DNA of 64,000 bases from Microbacterium luteolum (GCF_039533965.1 NZ_BAAAUN010000001.1:992001-1056000); one strand, 5' to 3'; positions 33,897 to 43,701 are shown, counted from the stretch's first letter. Notes: a model not told the origin generated them from the sequence alone. A program made the numbers and translations.

Positions 33897-34970
33897 TCAC
33901 AGATCGGCGTGCAGGCCCCACACGCGCTCCGCGGAGCTCGCCCACGAGAACGCCCGCGACCGGTCGGTGGCGAGGACGCGCAGGCGCGGCGCTCCTTCTC
34001 GAGATGCTGCGGCGAGGGCATCCGCGATGCCGTCCTCAGGCACCAGCAGCCCGCCGTCGGCGATCACGTCCTGATGCGCGCCGCTGTCGATCGCGACGAC
34101 CGGGGTGCCGAGCGTCATCGCCTCCACCGCACGCCACGGCCAGCCGGCGACAGGGCTGGTGGCCGCGAACGCCGCGGCACCGGCGAGCACGGCGGCACGG
34201 TCCTCCGGGGACAGCACTCCGCGCACATGCGCGCGCCTCTCGGGGAGGCCTGCGGCGGACGCCAGCTCGGCCAGTCGCGGCTCCGCCCCTTCCGGCGCAT
34301 CGAGCACGACCGCATCGACGCCCGCGGCGACAGCACCGCGGAATCCTGCGTCGAGCGAGGCCGCCGTCCCCGTGAGCACCACGTACTCCCCCGGCATCGA
34401 CAGCGCAGCGCGACGCGCCTCGGCATCACGCGGCGTCACGAACCCGCGCGGCGCGGCGCCGGCGATCACCCGAACGCGACCTCGGAGCTTCGCCACCTCG
34501 GACAGCCGCTCCGCCACAGCATGCGACGGCACGACAACGGCGTCGGCGTGCTTGACCGCTCTCTTCAGCATGGCGCGCTGCCAGGCCACCGCGCTCTTCG
34601 GGAGCAGCTCAGGGGCGTCCCAGGCCTGCAGATCCCAGACGGTCACCGTGGTCTGATCGTTGTCGTGCACGCGATCGTGTCGCACGAGCGGCGCCATCAG
34701 GCTCGGCGAATGGATCAGCCCACCGCCGACGCCGGGCGCGATGCCCAGCTGCCAGGCCGCGGCCAGCTCCCGCCGTCCGAGGTTGAGCGTGCGCACGTCG
34801 GAAACCCCGGTCACGGTGACCTCTGCACCGGCGGGCACGATCGCATCGACCGTGCATCCCGAGGGAGCCGTCGCCACGAGGCCGATCGCCAGATCCACGG
34901 CAGCCGAGGCCTGATCCGCGTCGACGACGTGCACGAGCTGATCCAGAACAACACGCAGCCGAGCACCCAT
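33897..34970 (-). CDS. glycosyltransferase family 4-like
   Basis: The 357-residue GT-B protein has a HSPSLMAPL acceptor-side segment, VVVPSHAVAERL near residue 145, and a donor domain with GWPWRAVEAMTLGTPVVAID near residue 275 carrying the usual E-x7-type acidic residue, then GGLLVPEDG. TAGCCT lies 6 nt before the ATG. It is transcribed away from the DUF4012 gene. Mannosyl- or glucosyltransferase activity on the surface glycan is likely; substrates unknown. Confidence 0.82.
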   Translation of the reverse strand: MGARLRVVLDQLVHVVDADQASAAVDLAIGLVATAPSGCTVDAIVPAGAEVTVTGVSDVRTLNLGRRELAAAWQLGIAPGVGGGLIHSPSLMAPLVRHDRVHDNDQTTVTVWDLQAWDAPELLPKSAVAWQRAMLKRAVKHADAVVVPSHAVAERLSEVAKLRGRVRVIAGAAPRGFVTPRDAEARRAALSMPGEYVVLTGTAASLDAGFRGAVAAGVDAVVLDAPEGAEPRLAELASAAGLPERRAHVRGVLSPEDRAAVLAGAAAFAATSPVAGWPWRAVEAMTLGTPVVAIDSGAHQDVIADGGLLVPEDGIADALAAASREGAPRLRVLATDRSRAFSWASSAERVWGLHADL

Positions 34971-34976
34971 GCGCTC

Positions 34977-34982
34977 AGGCTA
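34977..34982 (-). promoter_or_regulatory. -10 box, leaderless start of the GT4 gene
   Basis: TAGCCT lies 6 nt upstream of the ATG at 34970. Confidence 0.5.
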
Positions 34983-35091
34983 TCCTCGCCGCCACCTTCT
35001 GCCGTGGATCCCACCCCCGTGCCGCGCGAAAGTCCGGCCTCCGACGGCATCCGTCCACCGTCGCGGCGGCGGTTCGTGCTTGAATGCTCAC

Positions 35092-36855
35092 GTGAGCGAC
35101 GGTCGACTTCCCCGGCGGCGCCGATGGATCGGTTGGACCGTCGGCCTCGTCCTGACCCTTCTGGTCCTGGCGATCGGATGGGTCGCCATCCGCGGCATCG
35201 GCGCGGTGAGCGATCTCCAGCTGGTCGCCAAGGGGGCTTCGCAGCTCAAGGACGCGATCGCCGAGGGTGACCTCGACGGCGCGGAGCCCATCGCCGAGAG
35301 CATCGCAGGCAACGCGCGCTCGGCGCGCGACCTCACCTCCGATCCGGTCTGGCAGGCGTTCGGCTACGTCCCCTGGCTCGGACCGAACTTCCGCGCCGTG
35401 AGCGACGTGGCAGAGATCGCCGACGACGTGTCGGCGGACGCCCTCGCCCCGCTCCTCGGCGTCGCCGCCGACTTCGATCTGGGAAGCCTCGGCTTCGCGG
35501 ACGGCGCGATCGACCTCGAGCCCTTCGCCGAGATCGAGAAGCCGCTCGGGGCGGCGAGTGCGGCCCTCACCGCGGCGGAGCAGCGCGCTCAGCAGATCGA
35601 CGCGGATGCGACCCTTCCCCCGCTCGCCGAGGCTGTGCGGGAGCTCCGAGGGTCCGTGACCGAGGCCGCGACCGTGGTGGGCTCCCTCCACGGCGCCGCG
35701 GTGCTGCTGCCGACCATGCTCGGAGGAGACGGACCGCGCGACTACGTGCTGGCGATGCAGAACAACGCCGAACTGCGCTCGTCGGGCGGGATCATCGGAT
35801 CGATCGCCCTGCTGCATGCGGAGGGCGGGCGGATCACGCTGGGCACCCAGGCATCCACCAGGGACTTCCCCGGTCTCGACACCGCGCTCCCGCTCAGCGA
35901 GTCGACCGTCGCGCTCTTCGACGACCGGCCCGGCCGCTACCTCCAGAACATCACCAGCATCCCCGACTTCGCCGAGGCGGGGGCGACGATCGCGGCGAGG
36001 TGGCAGGGCCGCTTCGGTGGCGAGATCGACGGCGTGATCGCGGTCGACGCCGTGGTGGCCGAGCACCTCATGGAGGCCACCGGCGACCTCAGCTTCGGCC
36101 CGTTCACGGCGACCCCCGAGACGATCATCAGCATCCTGCTCTCCGAGATCTACGCGGCCGTCCCGGACCCCGCCGCCCAGGACGACGTCTTCGCCCAGGC
36201 CGCGAGCGGGCTGTTCGGCGCAGCTCTCTCCGGCGGCGACACGAAGGCGCTCATCGGCGCCCTCGCCGAATCCGCCGGCGAGGGCCGCATCCGCATCTGG
36301 AGCGCCCACGAAGACGAGGAGGCGGTGCTCACGGCCTCCGCCCTCGGGGGGACGATCCCGAAGGACAGCGCCGACGCCACGTACGTGGGCGTGCTGATGA
36401 ACGACACCACCGGCGCCAAGATGGACTACTACACGCGGGCCTCGGTCGTGACCGCGATCGGCAGCTGCCAGGGCGAGGCGACGACGCAGGTCCGCGTCAC
36501 CTGGACGAACACAGCCCCCTCCGATGCCGCGACTTCGCTGCCGCCCTACGTCACCGGCGCTGGCTACTACGGCGTCCCCGCCGGTTCCGTGCGGACCCTC
36601 ATCGCCGTCTACGGGCCGGAGGGCGCGACGCCCTCGCACATCGACCGTGACGGCGACGAGGAGAGCGTGCAGACGGCCATGCTGGGCGACCGTTCCGTCG
36701 TCCAGCACGAGGTGCTCCTCGCGCCGGGCGAGTCGACCACGATCACCGTGGAGTTCCAGGGCGATGGCGCGGGCGCACGGCTCACGGAGGCGATCGTCAC
36801 GCCCCTGATCGAGGCTCCGGAGATCTCCCGCGAAGAACTGCGCTGCGGTTCGTGA
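35092..36855 (+). CDS. DUF4012 membrane-anchored protein
   Basis: The 587-residue protein has one N-terminal membrane helix at about residues 13-32 after a basic RRRR stretch, then a large extracytoplasmic domain. LAMQNNAELRSSGGIIGSIA near residue 222 is the hallmark of DUF4012. The family is common beside capsule and exopolysaccharide genes in actinobacteria; its biochemical role is unknown. The GTG at 35092 is the first start in front of the membrane anchor; no strong ribosome-binding site precedes it. Confidence 0.82.
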   Translation: MSDGRLPRRRRWIGWTVGLVLTLLVLAIGWVAIRGIGAVSDLQLVAKGASQLKDAIAEGDLDGAEPIAESIAGNARSARDLTSDPVWQAFGYVPWLGPNFRAVSDVAEIADDVSADALAPLLGVAADFDLGSLGFADGAIDLEPFAEIEKPLGAASAALTAAEQRAQQIDADATLPPLAEAVRELRGSVTEAATVVGSLHGAAVLLPTMLGGDGPRDYVLAMQNNAELRSSGGIIGSIALLHAEGGRITLGTQASTRDFPGLDTALPLSESTVALFDDRPGRYLQNITSIPDFAEAGATIAARWQGRFGGEIDGVIAVDAVVAEHLMEATGDLSFGPFTATPETIISILLSEIYAAVPDPAAQDDVFAQAASGLFGAALSGGDTKALIGALAESAGEGRIRIWSAHEDEEAVLTASALGGTIPKDSADATYVGVLMNDTTGAKMDYYTRASVVTAIGSCQGEATTQVRVTWTNTAPSDAATSLPPYVTGAGYYGVPAGSVRTLIAVYGPEGATPSHIDRDGDEESVQTAMLGDRSVVQHEVLLAPGESTTITVEFQGDGAGARLTEAIVTPLIEAPEISREELRCGS

Positions 36856-36880
36856 CTTTCGCTGCCGGATAGGCTACTGT
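36852..36880 (+). promoter_or_regulatory. candidate sigma-A promoter of the LAxTG protein gene
   Basis: GTGACT (36852-36857) and TACTGT (36875-36880) are separated by 17 bp, giving a leader of about 110 nt before the ATG at 36999. The -35 overlaps the stop codon of the DUF4012 gene. Confidence 0.4.
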
Positions 36881-36900
36881 CGAGGCACTGGGGAATATCT

Positions 36901-36937
36901 GGGCTCTGTCTTCCTGCCGTGGGGGCAGGATGAGCCC
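36901..36937 (+). promoter_or_regulatory. structured 5' leader hairpin
   Basis: TCCTGCC (36912-36918) pairs with GGCAGGA (36924-36930), and outside them GGGCTC (36901-36906) pairs with GAGCCC (36932-36937). The stem lies inside the predicted leader of the surface-protein gene, and no T-run follows it. Confidence 0.4.
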
Positions 36938-36998
36938 ACGCAGTCGAACGCAGGGGTGTGTTCGGGTGCGATTCCGCGTGAAATTCTGGGGAGAAATC

Positions 36999-37556
36999 AT
37001 GCTGAAGAAACTGGCTGCCATCAGCCTTACCGCTGGCGCGCTGGTATTCATCGCGCCGACCGTTGCGACCGCTGCACCTTCTGTGCCGGCTGCGACATCC
37101 GGCTCCTACGCCGAGACTCCTGGCGTGAACGTCGATGATCCGATCATCGACATCTGCGAGGTCTCGACCATCGTCTTCGGATCCGGCTACTTCCTGCCGT
37201 CCGAGACGGTGAACGTGTCGGTTTCGGGTCTGAACGCCGCGAACGCGGCCGTCTCGGGCAACACCGCCGCCGAAGACGGAAGCATGACCGTGACGTTCCG
37301 TCCGCCGTCCGACGGTGAGGGCTCCTATGCCATCGCCTTCGAAGGCTCGCGCTCGTACACGGCGACGATCACGGTCTCGCACGGTCATGACTCTGCCGTG
37401 AGCTGCGATCACGATCCGGGCGTCGCGCCTGCAGGATCGGAGCTGGCGCTCACCGGCGGCAGTGTTTCGCCGTGGATCCTCGGTGGCGGAGCCGTTGCTC
37501 TCGTCGCCGGCGGGGCGCTCGTCGCCGCTGGTGCGGCTCGCCGCAAGCGCGCCTGA
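36999..37556 (+). CDS. small secreted surface protein with LAxTG sortase signal
   Basis: The 185-residue protein has a signal peptide (MLKKLAAISL..., cleavage near VATAAP), a middle domain rich in Ser/Thr/Ala with two Cys, and a C-terminal LALTGGSVSPW motif, a hydrophobic helix and RRKRA. LALTG fits the LAxTG pattern recognised by class E sortases of high-GC Gram-positives, so it is probably attached to peptidoglycan or simply anchored. A GGGGAG ribosome-binding site is 5 nt before the ATG. A strong terminator follows. No enzyme motif is visible. Confidence 0.8.
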   Translation: MLKKLAAISLTAGALVFIAPTVATAAPSVPAATSGSYAETPGVNVDDPIIDICEVSTIVFGSGYFLPSETVNVSVSGLNAANAAVSGNTAAEDGSMTVTFRPPSDGEGSYAIAFEGSRSYTATITVSHGHDSAVSCDHDPGVAPAGSELALTGGSVSPWILGGGAVALVAGGALVAAGAARRKRA

Positions 37557-37588
37557 GTCTGGCTGCCGCCTCGTGCGGTGGTCGGCTG

Positions 37589-37625
37589 GACGACGGTGAT
37601 CCCTCCCCCTCCGATCACCGTCGTC
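37589..37625. terminator. strong hairpin terminator after the LAxTG protein gene
   Basis: A perfect 13-bp inverted repeat (GACGACGGTGATC / GATCACCGTCGTC) with an 11-nt pyrimidine loop begins 32 nt after the stop. It lies between convergent genes and may serve both. Confidence 0.7.
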
Positions 37626-37771
37626 TGGCGATCCCGGTGGCCGCACCGGAAGCCCACGGCCTCCTCCTCAGGGAGAAGGTCGTGGGTTGCGGCGTGCCTG
37701 GGCTGGACCGCGCATTCTGATCGCGGCTCGGATTCGCGCAGGCGTCGGTCAGGGGTTCCCGGCCTACCGGA

Positions 37772-39226
37772 TCACGGCTCGGGCGTCGGCGTCGCCGTCG
37801 GGGGATGCAGCGACTGCCGGATCATCTCCTGGATGTACGCGTAGTCCGGCTCGAACTCGTCGACTCCGAAGTCCGGGGTGAGCTCGATCGACGTGACCGT
37901 CTGCTCCTTCGCCTTGAGCATCAGGTCGAAGAACTCCGGCAGCTTGTCCTGAGGGAGGTCGGTGCTGATGAGCGCGGTTCCCGCTGCCGCGACCTCGTTG
38001 AACCGGCTGAGGACGGTCTGCGGGGTGAACTGGGCGAGGATCGCCTCCTGCAGCTCCCGCTGACGCTTCATCCGATCCCAGTCGCTGGTCGTGTACCGCG
38101 AACGGGCATACCACTGGGCGGTGTCGCCGTTCATGAGCTGCTGACCCGGCTCGATCCAGCCGATCGCCCACTCGTTCACATCCGTGCCCTCCCAGCCTTC
38201 CGGCGGGCCGCCCATCGGCAGGCGCTCGGTCACGTTGATGTTCACACCACCCAGAGCATCCACGAGCTCCGCGAATCCGTGCATGTCGACGAACACGTAG
38301 TACGGGATCTCGATTCCCAGCACGCCTTCCGCGGCATCCTTGGTCGCTTCGATGCCGGGGTCCGACCCCTGCGCGACGGCGTCAGGGTAGAGCGACGCTC
38401 CCTGATCCTCACGGCAGATCTCCGCGGCGTTGCGCACGTGGTTCATCCAGCCGTTCCAGCCGCAGTCGTCGGAGCTGTAGCCCTCGAATCCGTCGGGGTA
38501 GAGCTCCTGCATCGGACTGCCCTCGCTGAACGGTGCGTTCGGAAGTTCACGCGGGATGCCGGTGATCGTCACGGCGCCGGTGTCGGCGTTGACCGAGACC
38601 ACCGAGATGCTGTCGAACCGCATCGAGTCGCGCCCGTCGCCGCTGTCGGCGCCCAGGAGCAGGATGTTGTAGTAGCCGTCGCTCGGCGGAAGACTCGGTC
38701 CGCTCTGCCCGAAGATCGTGGAGATGGTGCTGCGCGTCGACCCCACCACGGTCGCCGCGTAACCCGCACCGCCGCCGACGAGACCGAGCAGGATCAGCGC
38801 CACGACGGGGATCGCGAACCGCGAAGGGCTCGAGACCTTGACGAGGCGCACCAGACGGAGAGCGTCGAAGGTCAGGACGATCCAGAGCACGACATACGCG
38901 ACCAGCAGGACCTGCACGATCGTGAGCACCGCGGCCGAGAGGAACCCGCCGCCGATCGTGAGCCACAGCAGCACCGGGCGGGCGAACAGGGCGAGACCGG
39001 CTGTGACGATCAGCGCGAACCAGGCGAACACCGTGGCGCGGAGGCCGAAGCGTCCGAGCCGCCGATTGCCGGCGAGGACCTGCGCCGATCCCGGAACGAG
39101 GAGATTGAGCACGACGAGCCACCACCCGCGCTTCGCCATCTGCCCGGCGTCGGAGGAGTCCGGATGCCGCAGCGGCCGGTTCTCGATCAGCGGGCGCCCT
39201 GTCGCGCGCGGCGGCGCGAGGGTCAC
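37772..39226 (-). CDS. LytR-CpsA-Psr (LCP) family wall-polymer ligase
   Basis: The 484-residue protein has several N-terminal hydrophobic segments (about 35-150), more than the single helix of simple LCP proteins. An extracytoplasmic LCP domain follows: [19 protein letters not shown] near residue 190, GIPRELP, and the Arg-rich [20 protein letters not shown] near 385. LCP enzymes transfer undecaprenyl-pyrophosphate-linked glycans to peptidoglycan. The GTG start overlaps the purE stop (GTGA), an unusual coupling of wall assembly with purine synthesis. It may attach the glycan made by the left-hand locus. Confidence 0.9.
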   Translation of the reverse strand: MTLAPPRATGRPLIENRPLRHPDSSDAGQMAKRGWWLVVLNLLVPGSAQVLAGNRRLGRFGLRATVFAWFALIVTAGLALFARPVLLWLTIGGGFLSAAVLTIVQVLLVAYVVLWIVLTFDALRLVRLVKVSSPSRFAIPVVALILLGLVGGGAGYAATVVGSTRSTISTIFGQSGPSLPPSDGYYNILLLGADSGDGRDSMRFDSISVVSVNADTGAVTITGIPRELPNAPFSEGSPMQELYPDGFEGYSSDDCGWNGWMNHVRNAAEICREDQGASLYPDAVAQGSDPGIEATKDAAEGVLGIEIPYYVFVDMHGFAELVDALGGVNINVTERLPMGGPPEGWEGTDVNEWAIGWIEPGQQLMNGDTAQWYARSRYTTSDWDRMKRQRELQEAILAQFTPQTVLSRFNEVAAAGTALISTDLPQDKLPEFFDLMLKAKEQTVTSIELTPDFGVDEFEPDYAYIQEMIRQSLHPPTATPTPEP

Positions 39227-39738
39227 AGCGAGCCCTTCAGCCGTTCGTTCTTCTGCTCGACCTGAGCCTCGAGGTCGCGCGCGTAAGCCTCCACCCGGTC
39301 GGCGAGGTCGGCGTCGGCCGTGCCCAGGATGCGGGCGGCGAGCAGCCCCGCGTTGCGGGCTCCGCCGATCGAGACCGTTGCGACGGGGATACCGGCGGGC
39401 ATCTGCACGATCGAGAGGAGCGAATCCATGCCGTCGAGGTATGCGAGGGGCACCGGCACGCCCACGACCGGGAGCGCCGTCATCGAGGCGACCATCCCCG
39501 GCAGGTGCGCCGCTCCCCCGGCCCCGGCGATGATCACGCGGATGCCGCGGGATCGGGCCTCGCGCGCGTAGGACATCAGCTTGTCCGGCGTGCGGTGCGC
39601 CGAGACGACCTCGACCTCATGCGGGATTCCGAAGTCCGTGAGCGCCTGCGACGCGTCGCTCATGACACGCCAGTCGGAGTCGGATCCCATGATCACGCCG
39701 ACCAGCGGCGCGGCGGAGGAGTGCAGTGGCTCGGTCAC
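39223..39738 (-). CDS. purE: N5-carboxyaminoimidazole ribonucleotide mutase
   Basis: The 171-residue protein matches class I Pur[11 protein letters not shown] near residue 17, SAHRTPDKL around 46, [12 protein letters not shown] near 71 and the terminal helix. It converts N5-CAIR to CAIR in de novo purine synthesis. The partner purK lies 70 nt upstream. The GTG start is preceded by TAGCCT at 6 nt, so purE may also have its own leaderless promoter. Confidence 0.97.
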   Translation of the reverse strand: MTEPLHSSAAPLVGVIMGSDSDWRVMSDASQALTDFGIPHEVEVVSAHRTPDKLMSYAREARSRGIRVIIAGAGGAAHLPGMVASMTALPVVGVPVPLAYLDGMDSLLSIVQMPAGIPVATVSIGGARNAGLLAARILGTADADLADRVEAYARDLEAQVEQKNERLKGSL

Positions 39739-39744
39739 CAGATC

Positions 39745-39750
39745 AGGCTA
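39745..39750 (-). promoter_or_regulatory. -10 box, leaderless start of purE
   Basis: TAGCCT lies 6 nt upstream of the GTG at 39738, within the purK-purE gap. Confidence 0.5.
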
Positions 39751-39808
39751 CGGTCTGCTGCTGTGAGAAGCCCTGAACGGCACACCTGTTGACCGGTGTT
39801 GCGGGCGC

Positions 39809-40933
39809 TCAGTCGAAGTGCGCGGCAGCCGCTCTGGCGACGTACACGGCATCGTCGAGGTCGTCGCCCGAGACATTGACGTGCCCGACCTTGCGGCCGG
39901 GTCGCGGAGCCTTGCCGTAGGTGTGGATCTTCGCGGTGGGGTGCTCGGCCATCGCCGCGTCGAAACGCTCCTCGAGCGTGCCTTCCGTCGGGCCGCCCAG
40001 GATGTTCACCATGACCGACCACGCCGCCCGCGGAGCGGTGCTTCCGAGGGGAAGGTCGGCCACGGCGCGCAGGTGCTGCTCGAACTGCCCGGTCACGGCA
40101 CCGTCCTGGCCCCAGTGCCCGCTGTTGTGCGGACGCATCGCGAGCTCGTTGACAAGGATCCGCTCGTCGTCGGTCTCGAAGAGCTCCACGGCGAGCATGC
40201 CCGTCACTGCGAGCCCTTCGGCGATCGTGCGACCGATCTCCTCGGCGACCTGCGAGAGACGCTCGGTCGCAGCCGGCGCGGGCGCGATGACCTCGGCGCA
40301 GACACCGCCGCGCTGCACGGTCTCGACGACCGGGTAGGCGACGATCTGACCGCTGGGACGGCGAGCCACCTGCTGTGCGAGCTCCCGGACGAACGGCACG
40401 AGCTCCTCGACGAGGAGCGCATCGCCCTCAGCGACCGCGTCGAGCCAGTCCTGGGCTTCGTCGGCGGCACGGACGACCCGCACGCCCTTGCCGTCGTAAC
40501 CCCCGCGCGGCGTCTTGACGACGCCTCTGCCGTCGTGGGCGTCGAGGAACGCCTGGAGCTCCTCCGCATCACGCACCGCCGCCCACTCGGGCTGCGGGAT
40601 GCCGAGCTCGGTGAGGCGCGCTCGCATCGCCAGCTTGTCCTGCGCGAACCGCAGGGCGTCCGGCCCCGGGTGCACCGCGACGCCCTCGGCGACGAGGGTC
40701 CGCAGCACATCCTGGGGAACGTGCTCATGGTCGAACGTGATCACGTCGACGCCCGCCGCGAATGCCCGCACGGCGTCGATGTCGCGATAGTCGCCGACGG
40801 CTGTCGCCGCGAGTCGGGCGGACATGCCGTCGTCCTCCGCGAGCACCCGCAGGTCGAGTCCGAGTTCGACCGCCGGAGCGATCATCATCCGGGCCAGCTG
40901 TCCTCCACCGATCACGCCCACACGCAGCGTCAT
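39809..40933 (-). CDS. purK: 5-(carboxyamino)imidazole ribonucleotide synthase
   Basis: The 374-residue ATP-grasp enzyme has VIGGGQLARMM near the N-terminus, KTPRGGYDGKGV around residue 150 and NELAMRPHNSGHW near 270. It carboxylates AIR with ATP and bicarbonate. ATG 40933 is chosen over an extension of 12 residues because GGAGG sits about 7 nt upstream. It is followed by purE and an LCP gene on the same strand. Confidence 0.97.
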   Translation of the reverse strand: MTLRVGVIGGGQLARMMIAPAVELGLDLRVLAEDDGMSARLAATAVGDYRDIDAVRAFAAGVDVITFDHEHVPQDVLRTLVAEGVAVHPGPDALRFAQDKLAMRARLTELGIPQPEWAAVRDAEELQAFLDAHDGRGVVKTPRGGYDGKGVRVVRAADEAQDWLDAVAEGDALLVEELVPFVRELAQQVARRPSGQIVAYPVVETVQRGGVCAEVIAPAPAATERLSQVAEEIGRTIAEGLAVTGMLAVELFETDDERILVNELAMRPHNSGHWGQDGAVTGQFEQHLRAVADLPLGSTAPRAAWSVMVNILGGPTEGTLEERFDAAMAEHPTAKIHTYGKAPRPGRKVGHVNVSGDDLDDAVYVARAAAAHFD

Positions 40934-41034
40934 GTGCCGCCTCCATTCGTCTGGACCATTCTCGCGCACGGAGGAGGTCGCCTTCGACCCCGAGGGCCAG
41001 CGACCGTGTGTCGGCAGTGAGCGAGCTGCCGGGT

Positions 41035-41589
41035 TCAGACGTCGTCGACGTGGTCGGAACCGCCCTGCGCGTCACGATGCGCGAGGATCTGACCGACCTC
41101 GATCTGGTCGGCGAGGGTCTCGTGGACCAGCGTGACGTTGGGCACGTTCGGAAGGCGCAGCGGATCGTCGACGCCGTTCGACAGCGTGATCGTCCCTGTC
41201 CCCCACAGCCGCTGCAGCGGCCCGCGGCGCACCGCGATCGTGTACCCCCTGGCGTGCGACATCTCACGACGTCGACGCGCCCCGATCCCCTGATGCGCGA
41301 TGACCCTCCTGGTGGTCACCGTCGTGCTGCGCGAGTACCAGACGACGAACGGCACCACGACGACGAACAAGACCACGAGGCCGGCCGCGGACAGCATCAT
41401 CCAGTTCTCGAGACCCGCCGGCAGATTGTCGTAGAAGTACGCCGTCGCGCCGAACACGGCGATCAGGACCAGCGCCGACCAGAACAGCCGGCGCGCGTGG
41501 CTCCGCAACCGCGCGATGAGCAGCTCTTCGGTCGGCACGCCGGGTGGCGGCATCACCGGCCGACCTCCGAGCGTCACGGGCTGAGTCAC
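41035..41589 (-). CDS. PH-domain membrane protein
   Basis: The 184-residue protein has two adjacent membrane helices (about residues 35-53 and 65-84), then a bacterial PH-like domain with SRSTTVTTRRVIAHQGI and the RRREMSHARGYTI strand. Function of this family is unknown; it is regularly found beside birA and purK in related genomes. The GTG at 41589 is preceded by CACAAT at 6 nt, a weaker version of the leaderless pattern. Confidence 0.85.
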   Translation of the reverse strand: MTQPVTLGGRPVMPPPGVPTEELLIARLRSHARRLFWSALVLIAVFGATAYFYDNLPAGLENWMMLSAAGLVVLFVVVVPFVVWYSRSTTVTTRRVIAHQGIGARRRREMSHARGYTIAVRRGPLQRLWGTGTITLSNGVDDPLRLPNVPNVTLVHETLADQIEVGQILAHRDAQGGSDHVDDV

Positions 41590-41644
41590 CCCACCATTGT
41601 GCCCGTGATCTGCGACAAAGCGGTCTGCGCGGCGGCGTGTCAGT

Positions 41645-42415
41645 TCACGCGGGGCGCACGTGCACCACGTCGCCCGCCGAGATCGCCCGCTCGGACCCGT
41701 CCACCGAGACGAGCAGGCGGCCCTCGGAGTCGAGCGCCGTGGCCAGGCCTTCGAGCACGACATCGCCCGGGAGCGAGACACGCACGACGAGACCGAGCGT
41801 CGCACAGCGGGCGGTCACGGCGGCGTGCAGCCCGCTCGCGACGGCGTCGTCGGCCGCGACCAGCGCGGCGAGCGAGGAGGAGAGCGACCGCAGGTAGTCC
41901 GCCAGCAGCCGGTCCTCATCGACCTCGACGCCGAGCACGGCGAAAGAGGTGGCCGTCGGCACGGGCAGCTGCTCCCCCGTCATGGCCGTGTTGACGCCGG
42001 ATCCGACGATGACGGCATCCGTCGTCGCCTCCGCCAGGATGCCGCAGATCTTGCGCCCGTCGACCAGGACGTCGTTGGGCCACTTGACCGCGACGTCGCG
42101 CCCGGGCAGCTGGGCGGAGACGGCCTCGGCCATCGCCGCTCCGGCAGCCAGCGGGATCCAGCCGCGCGCGGCGGGATCGGCCGGAAGACGGCGCAGCAGG
42201 ACGGAGACCGCCAGCGACGCCCCGTCCGGCGCCACCCAGGTGCGGTCGAGCCGCCCGCGCCCCGCGGTCTGGTTTCTCGTGACCAGCACGGAGAGATGCG
42301 GCCAGCCCTCGACGTCATCGGCCCGCTCGCGGAGATCGGCGTTCGTGGAGCCCGTGCGCGGAAGCGCTTCCAGCCGCGCGGCGACATCGCGAGCACGCGC
42401 GAGGTCGGCGCTCAT
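41645..42415 (-). CDS. birA: biotin--[acetyl-CoA-carboxylase] ligase
   Basis: The 256-residue protein has TGSTNADL, the ATP/biotin loop GRGRLDRTW near residue 60 and KWPNDVLVDGRKICGILAE near 115, then a small SH3-like C-terminal domain. There is no N-terminal helix-turn-helix, so it is the monofunctional ligase that biotinylates carboxylase subunits and not a repressor. Its ATG overlaps the stop of the upstream CDP-glycerol-transferase-like gene (ATGA). Confidence 0.95.
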   Translation of the reverse strand: MSADLARARDVAARLEALPRTGSTNADLRERADDVEGWPHLSVLVTRNQTAGRGRLDRTWVAPDGASLAVSVLLRRLPADPAARGWIPLAAGAAMAEAVSAQLPGRDVAVKWPNDVLVDGRKICGILAEATTDAVIVGSGVNTAMTGEQLPVPTATSFAVLGVEVDEDRLLADYLRSLSSSLAALVAADDAVASGLHAAVTARCATLGLVVRVSLPGDVVLEGLATALDSEGRLLVSVDGSERAISAGDVVHVRPA

Positions 42416-43695
42416 GCGTCTTCCTCGTCGCCCTCTTCGTCGTCGTCGTCCTCGTCCTCGCGGATCGCCCCGAGGTCGTTCGCCTGCCACTGCTCCCACT
42501 CCTGCATGAGGCGCTCGATGGCCGCATGGAACTTCTCCGTCGCGACGCCGGGCGTCGTGTCGCCGAAGTAGTGCTGCACCCACATCTTCAGTCGGGCGAC
42601 GGCCGCATCGTCCGCACGGACACGCTCGACCTCGGAGACGATCCGGGAGGCGTCGGCGACCGTCAGCCACTCGCAGTCCGCGAGGTAGCCCGTGGAATCG
42701 ATCGCGGCGCGCTCGTCGGCCGGCCGCGTGATCATGAGCGGCTTGCCCGCTGCGAGCCGGTCGTAGACCATGGCCGAGATGTCGACGACCGCGACATCCG
42801 CGGCGGAGAGCTGCCAGCCCAGATCGGCACCGTCGTCGTAGATGTGCTGCGCGCTGCGGTCGGCGGCATTGGCAGCGCTGATCGCCGCGATGATCCTGCG
42901 GTGGGCTGCTCCGTACGCCTCGTCGACGACGCCGCTGCGGGGATGCGGGCGGTAGATCACCCGGTGCGTGCCGGTCGCCAGCAGCTGCTTCACAAGCGTC
43001 TCGCCGTGCGTGGCGATCGAGCCGTAGTGCGCACTGGGGCGGTCGCCCTCCCAGGTCGGCGCGTACAGGACCACGGTGCGCTCGTCGGGCGTGTAGGGCA
43101 GCGTGCCGGAGTAGTGATCCGCCTGGGGACGGCCGATGTCCATCGTGCGGCGGTCGACGTCGTAGTCCCACAGCGTGCGCGAGAGACGATCCCGCGCCGC
43201 CTGACCTGCCACGAAGGCGTAGTCGTAGGCCTTGTACTGGTTCGTGGTCATGTACATCTTGTCGGACTCGCCGTGGTTGATGAACACGTGCCAGCGGCGT
43301 CCGTAGCGGAACATCTGGAAGTTGCGGGTGTTCTGGTTGACGTACAGCACGACCCGGATGTCCTGGTGGGCGATGAACCGTTCGAGGTCGCGGACCTTCG
43401 GCACGAAGGCCACCGGCGGCCCGTCCTCGTCGAGCAGCTTCTCGGCGCCCGCCGCCGACCGCGAGAGCACAACGACCGGCCAGCGCTTCGCGAGCTCGGC
43501 GAGCGGCCGGTACCACTGCCGCATCTGATACATGTTCACCGCGCCGTCGGCGAAGTACACCGCGACCTGGAAATGATCGAGCGGATGCGGCTCGTGCTCG
43601 GCGAGGCGCCGTCGCACGCGCTGCACGGCGCTGCGGGACGCCAGCGCGCGCGTGAGGAGACGGTACGCCTTCTTGGCGTCAGACAATGCACCCAT
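42412..43695 (-). CDS. CDP-glycerol glycerophosphotransferase-like protein (first)
   Basis: The 427-residue protein has the GT-B-like layout of the TagB/TagF family: VFINHGESDKMY near residue 145, VLYAPTWEGDR near 210, YRPHPRSG, and VAVVDISAMVYDRL near 320. The C-terminus is a highly acidic tail of about 20 residues (EDEDDDDEEGDEED). Relatives polymerise or prime teichoic-acid-like chains or act as glycosyltransferases. The ATG has GGAGGG directly against it, too close for a ribosome site, but TATTCT is 6 nt upstream, supporting a leaderless start; a TTG three codons in is the alternative. It is coupled to birA. Confidence 0.82.
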   Translation of the reverse strand: MGALSDAKKAYRLLTRALASRSAVQRVRRRLAEHEPHPLDHFQVAVYFADGAVNMYQMRQWYRPLAELAKRWPVVVLSRSAAGAEKLLDEDGPPVAFVPKVRDLERFIAHQDIRVVLYVNQNTRNFQMFRYGRRWHVFINHGESDKMYMTTNQYKAYDYAFVAGQAARDRLSRTLWDYDVDRRTMDIGRPQADHYSGTLPYTPDERTVVLYAPTWEGDRPSAHYGSIATHGETLVKQLLATGTHRVIYRPHPRSGVVDEAYGAAHRRIIAAISAANAADRSAQHIYDDGADLGWQLSAADVAVVDISAMVYDRLAAGKPLMITRPADERAAIDSTGYLADCEWLTVADASRIVSEVERVRADDAAVARLKMWVQHYFGDTTPGVATEKFHAAIERLMQEWEQWQANDLGAIREDEDDDDEEGDEEDA

Positions 43696-43701
43696 CCCTC
43701 C

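Noticed and set aside
37557..37771. Small genes in the gap between the LAxTG protein and the LCP gene
   Set aside because: Short frames here lack ribosome-binding sites and overlap the terminator hairpin; only the hairpin can be supported.
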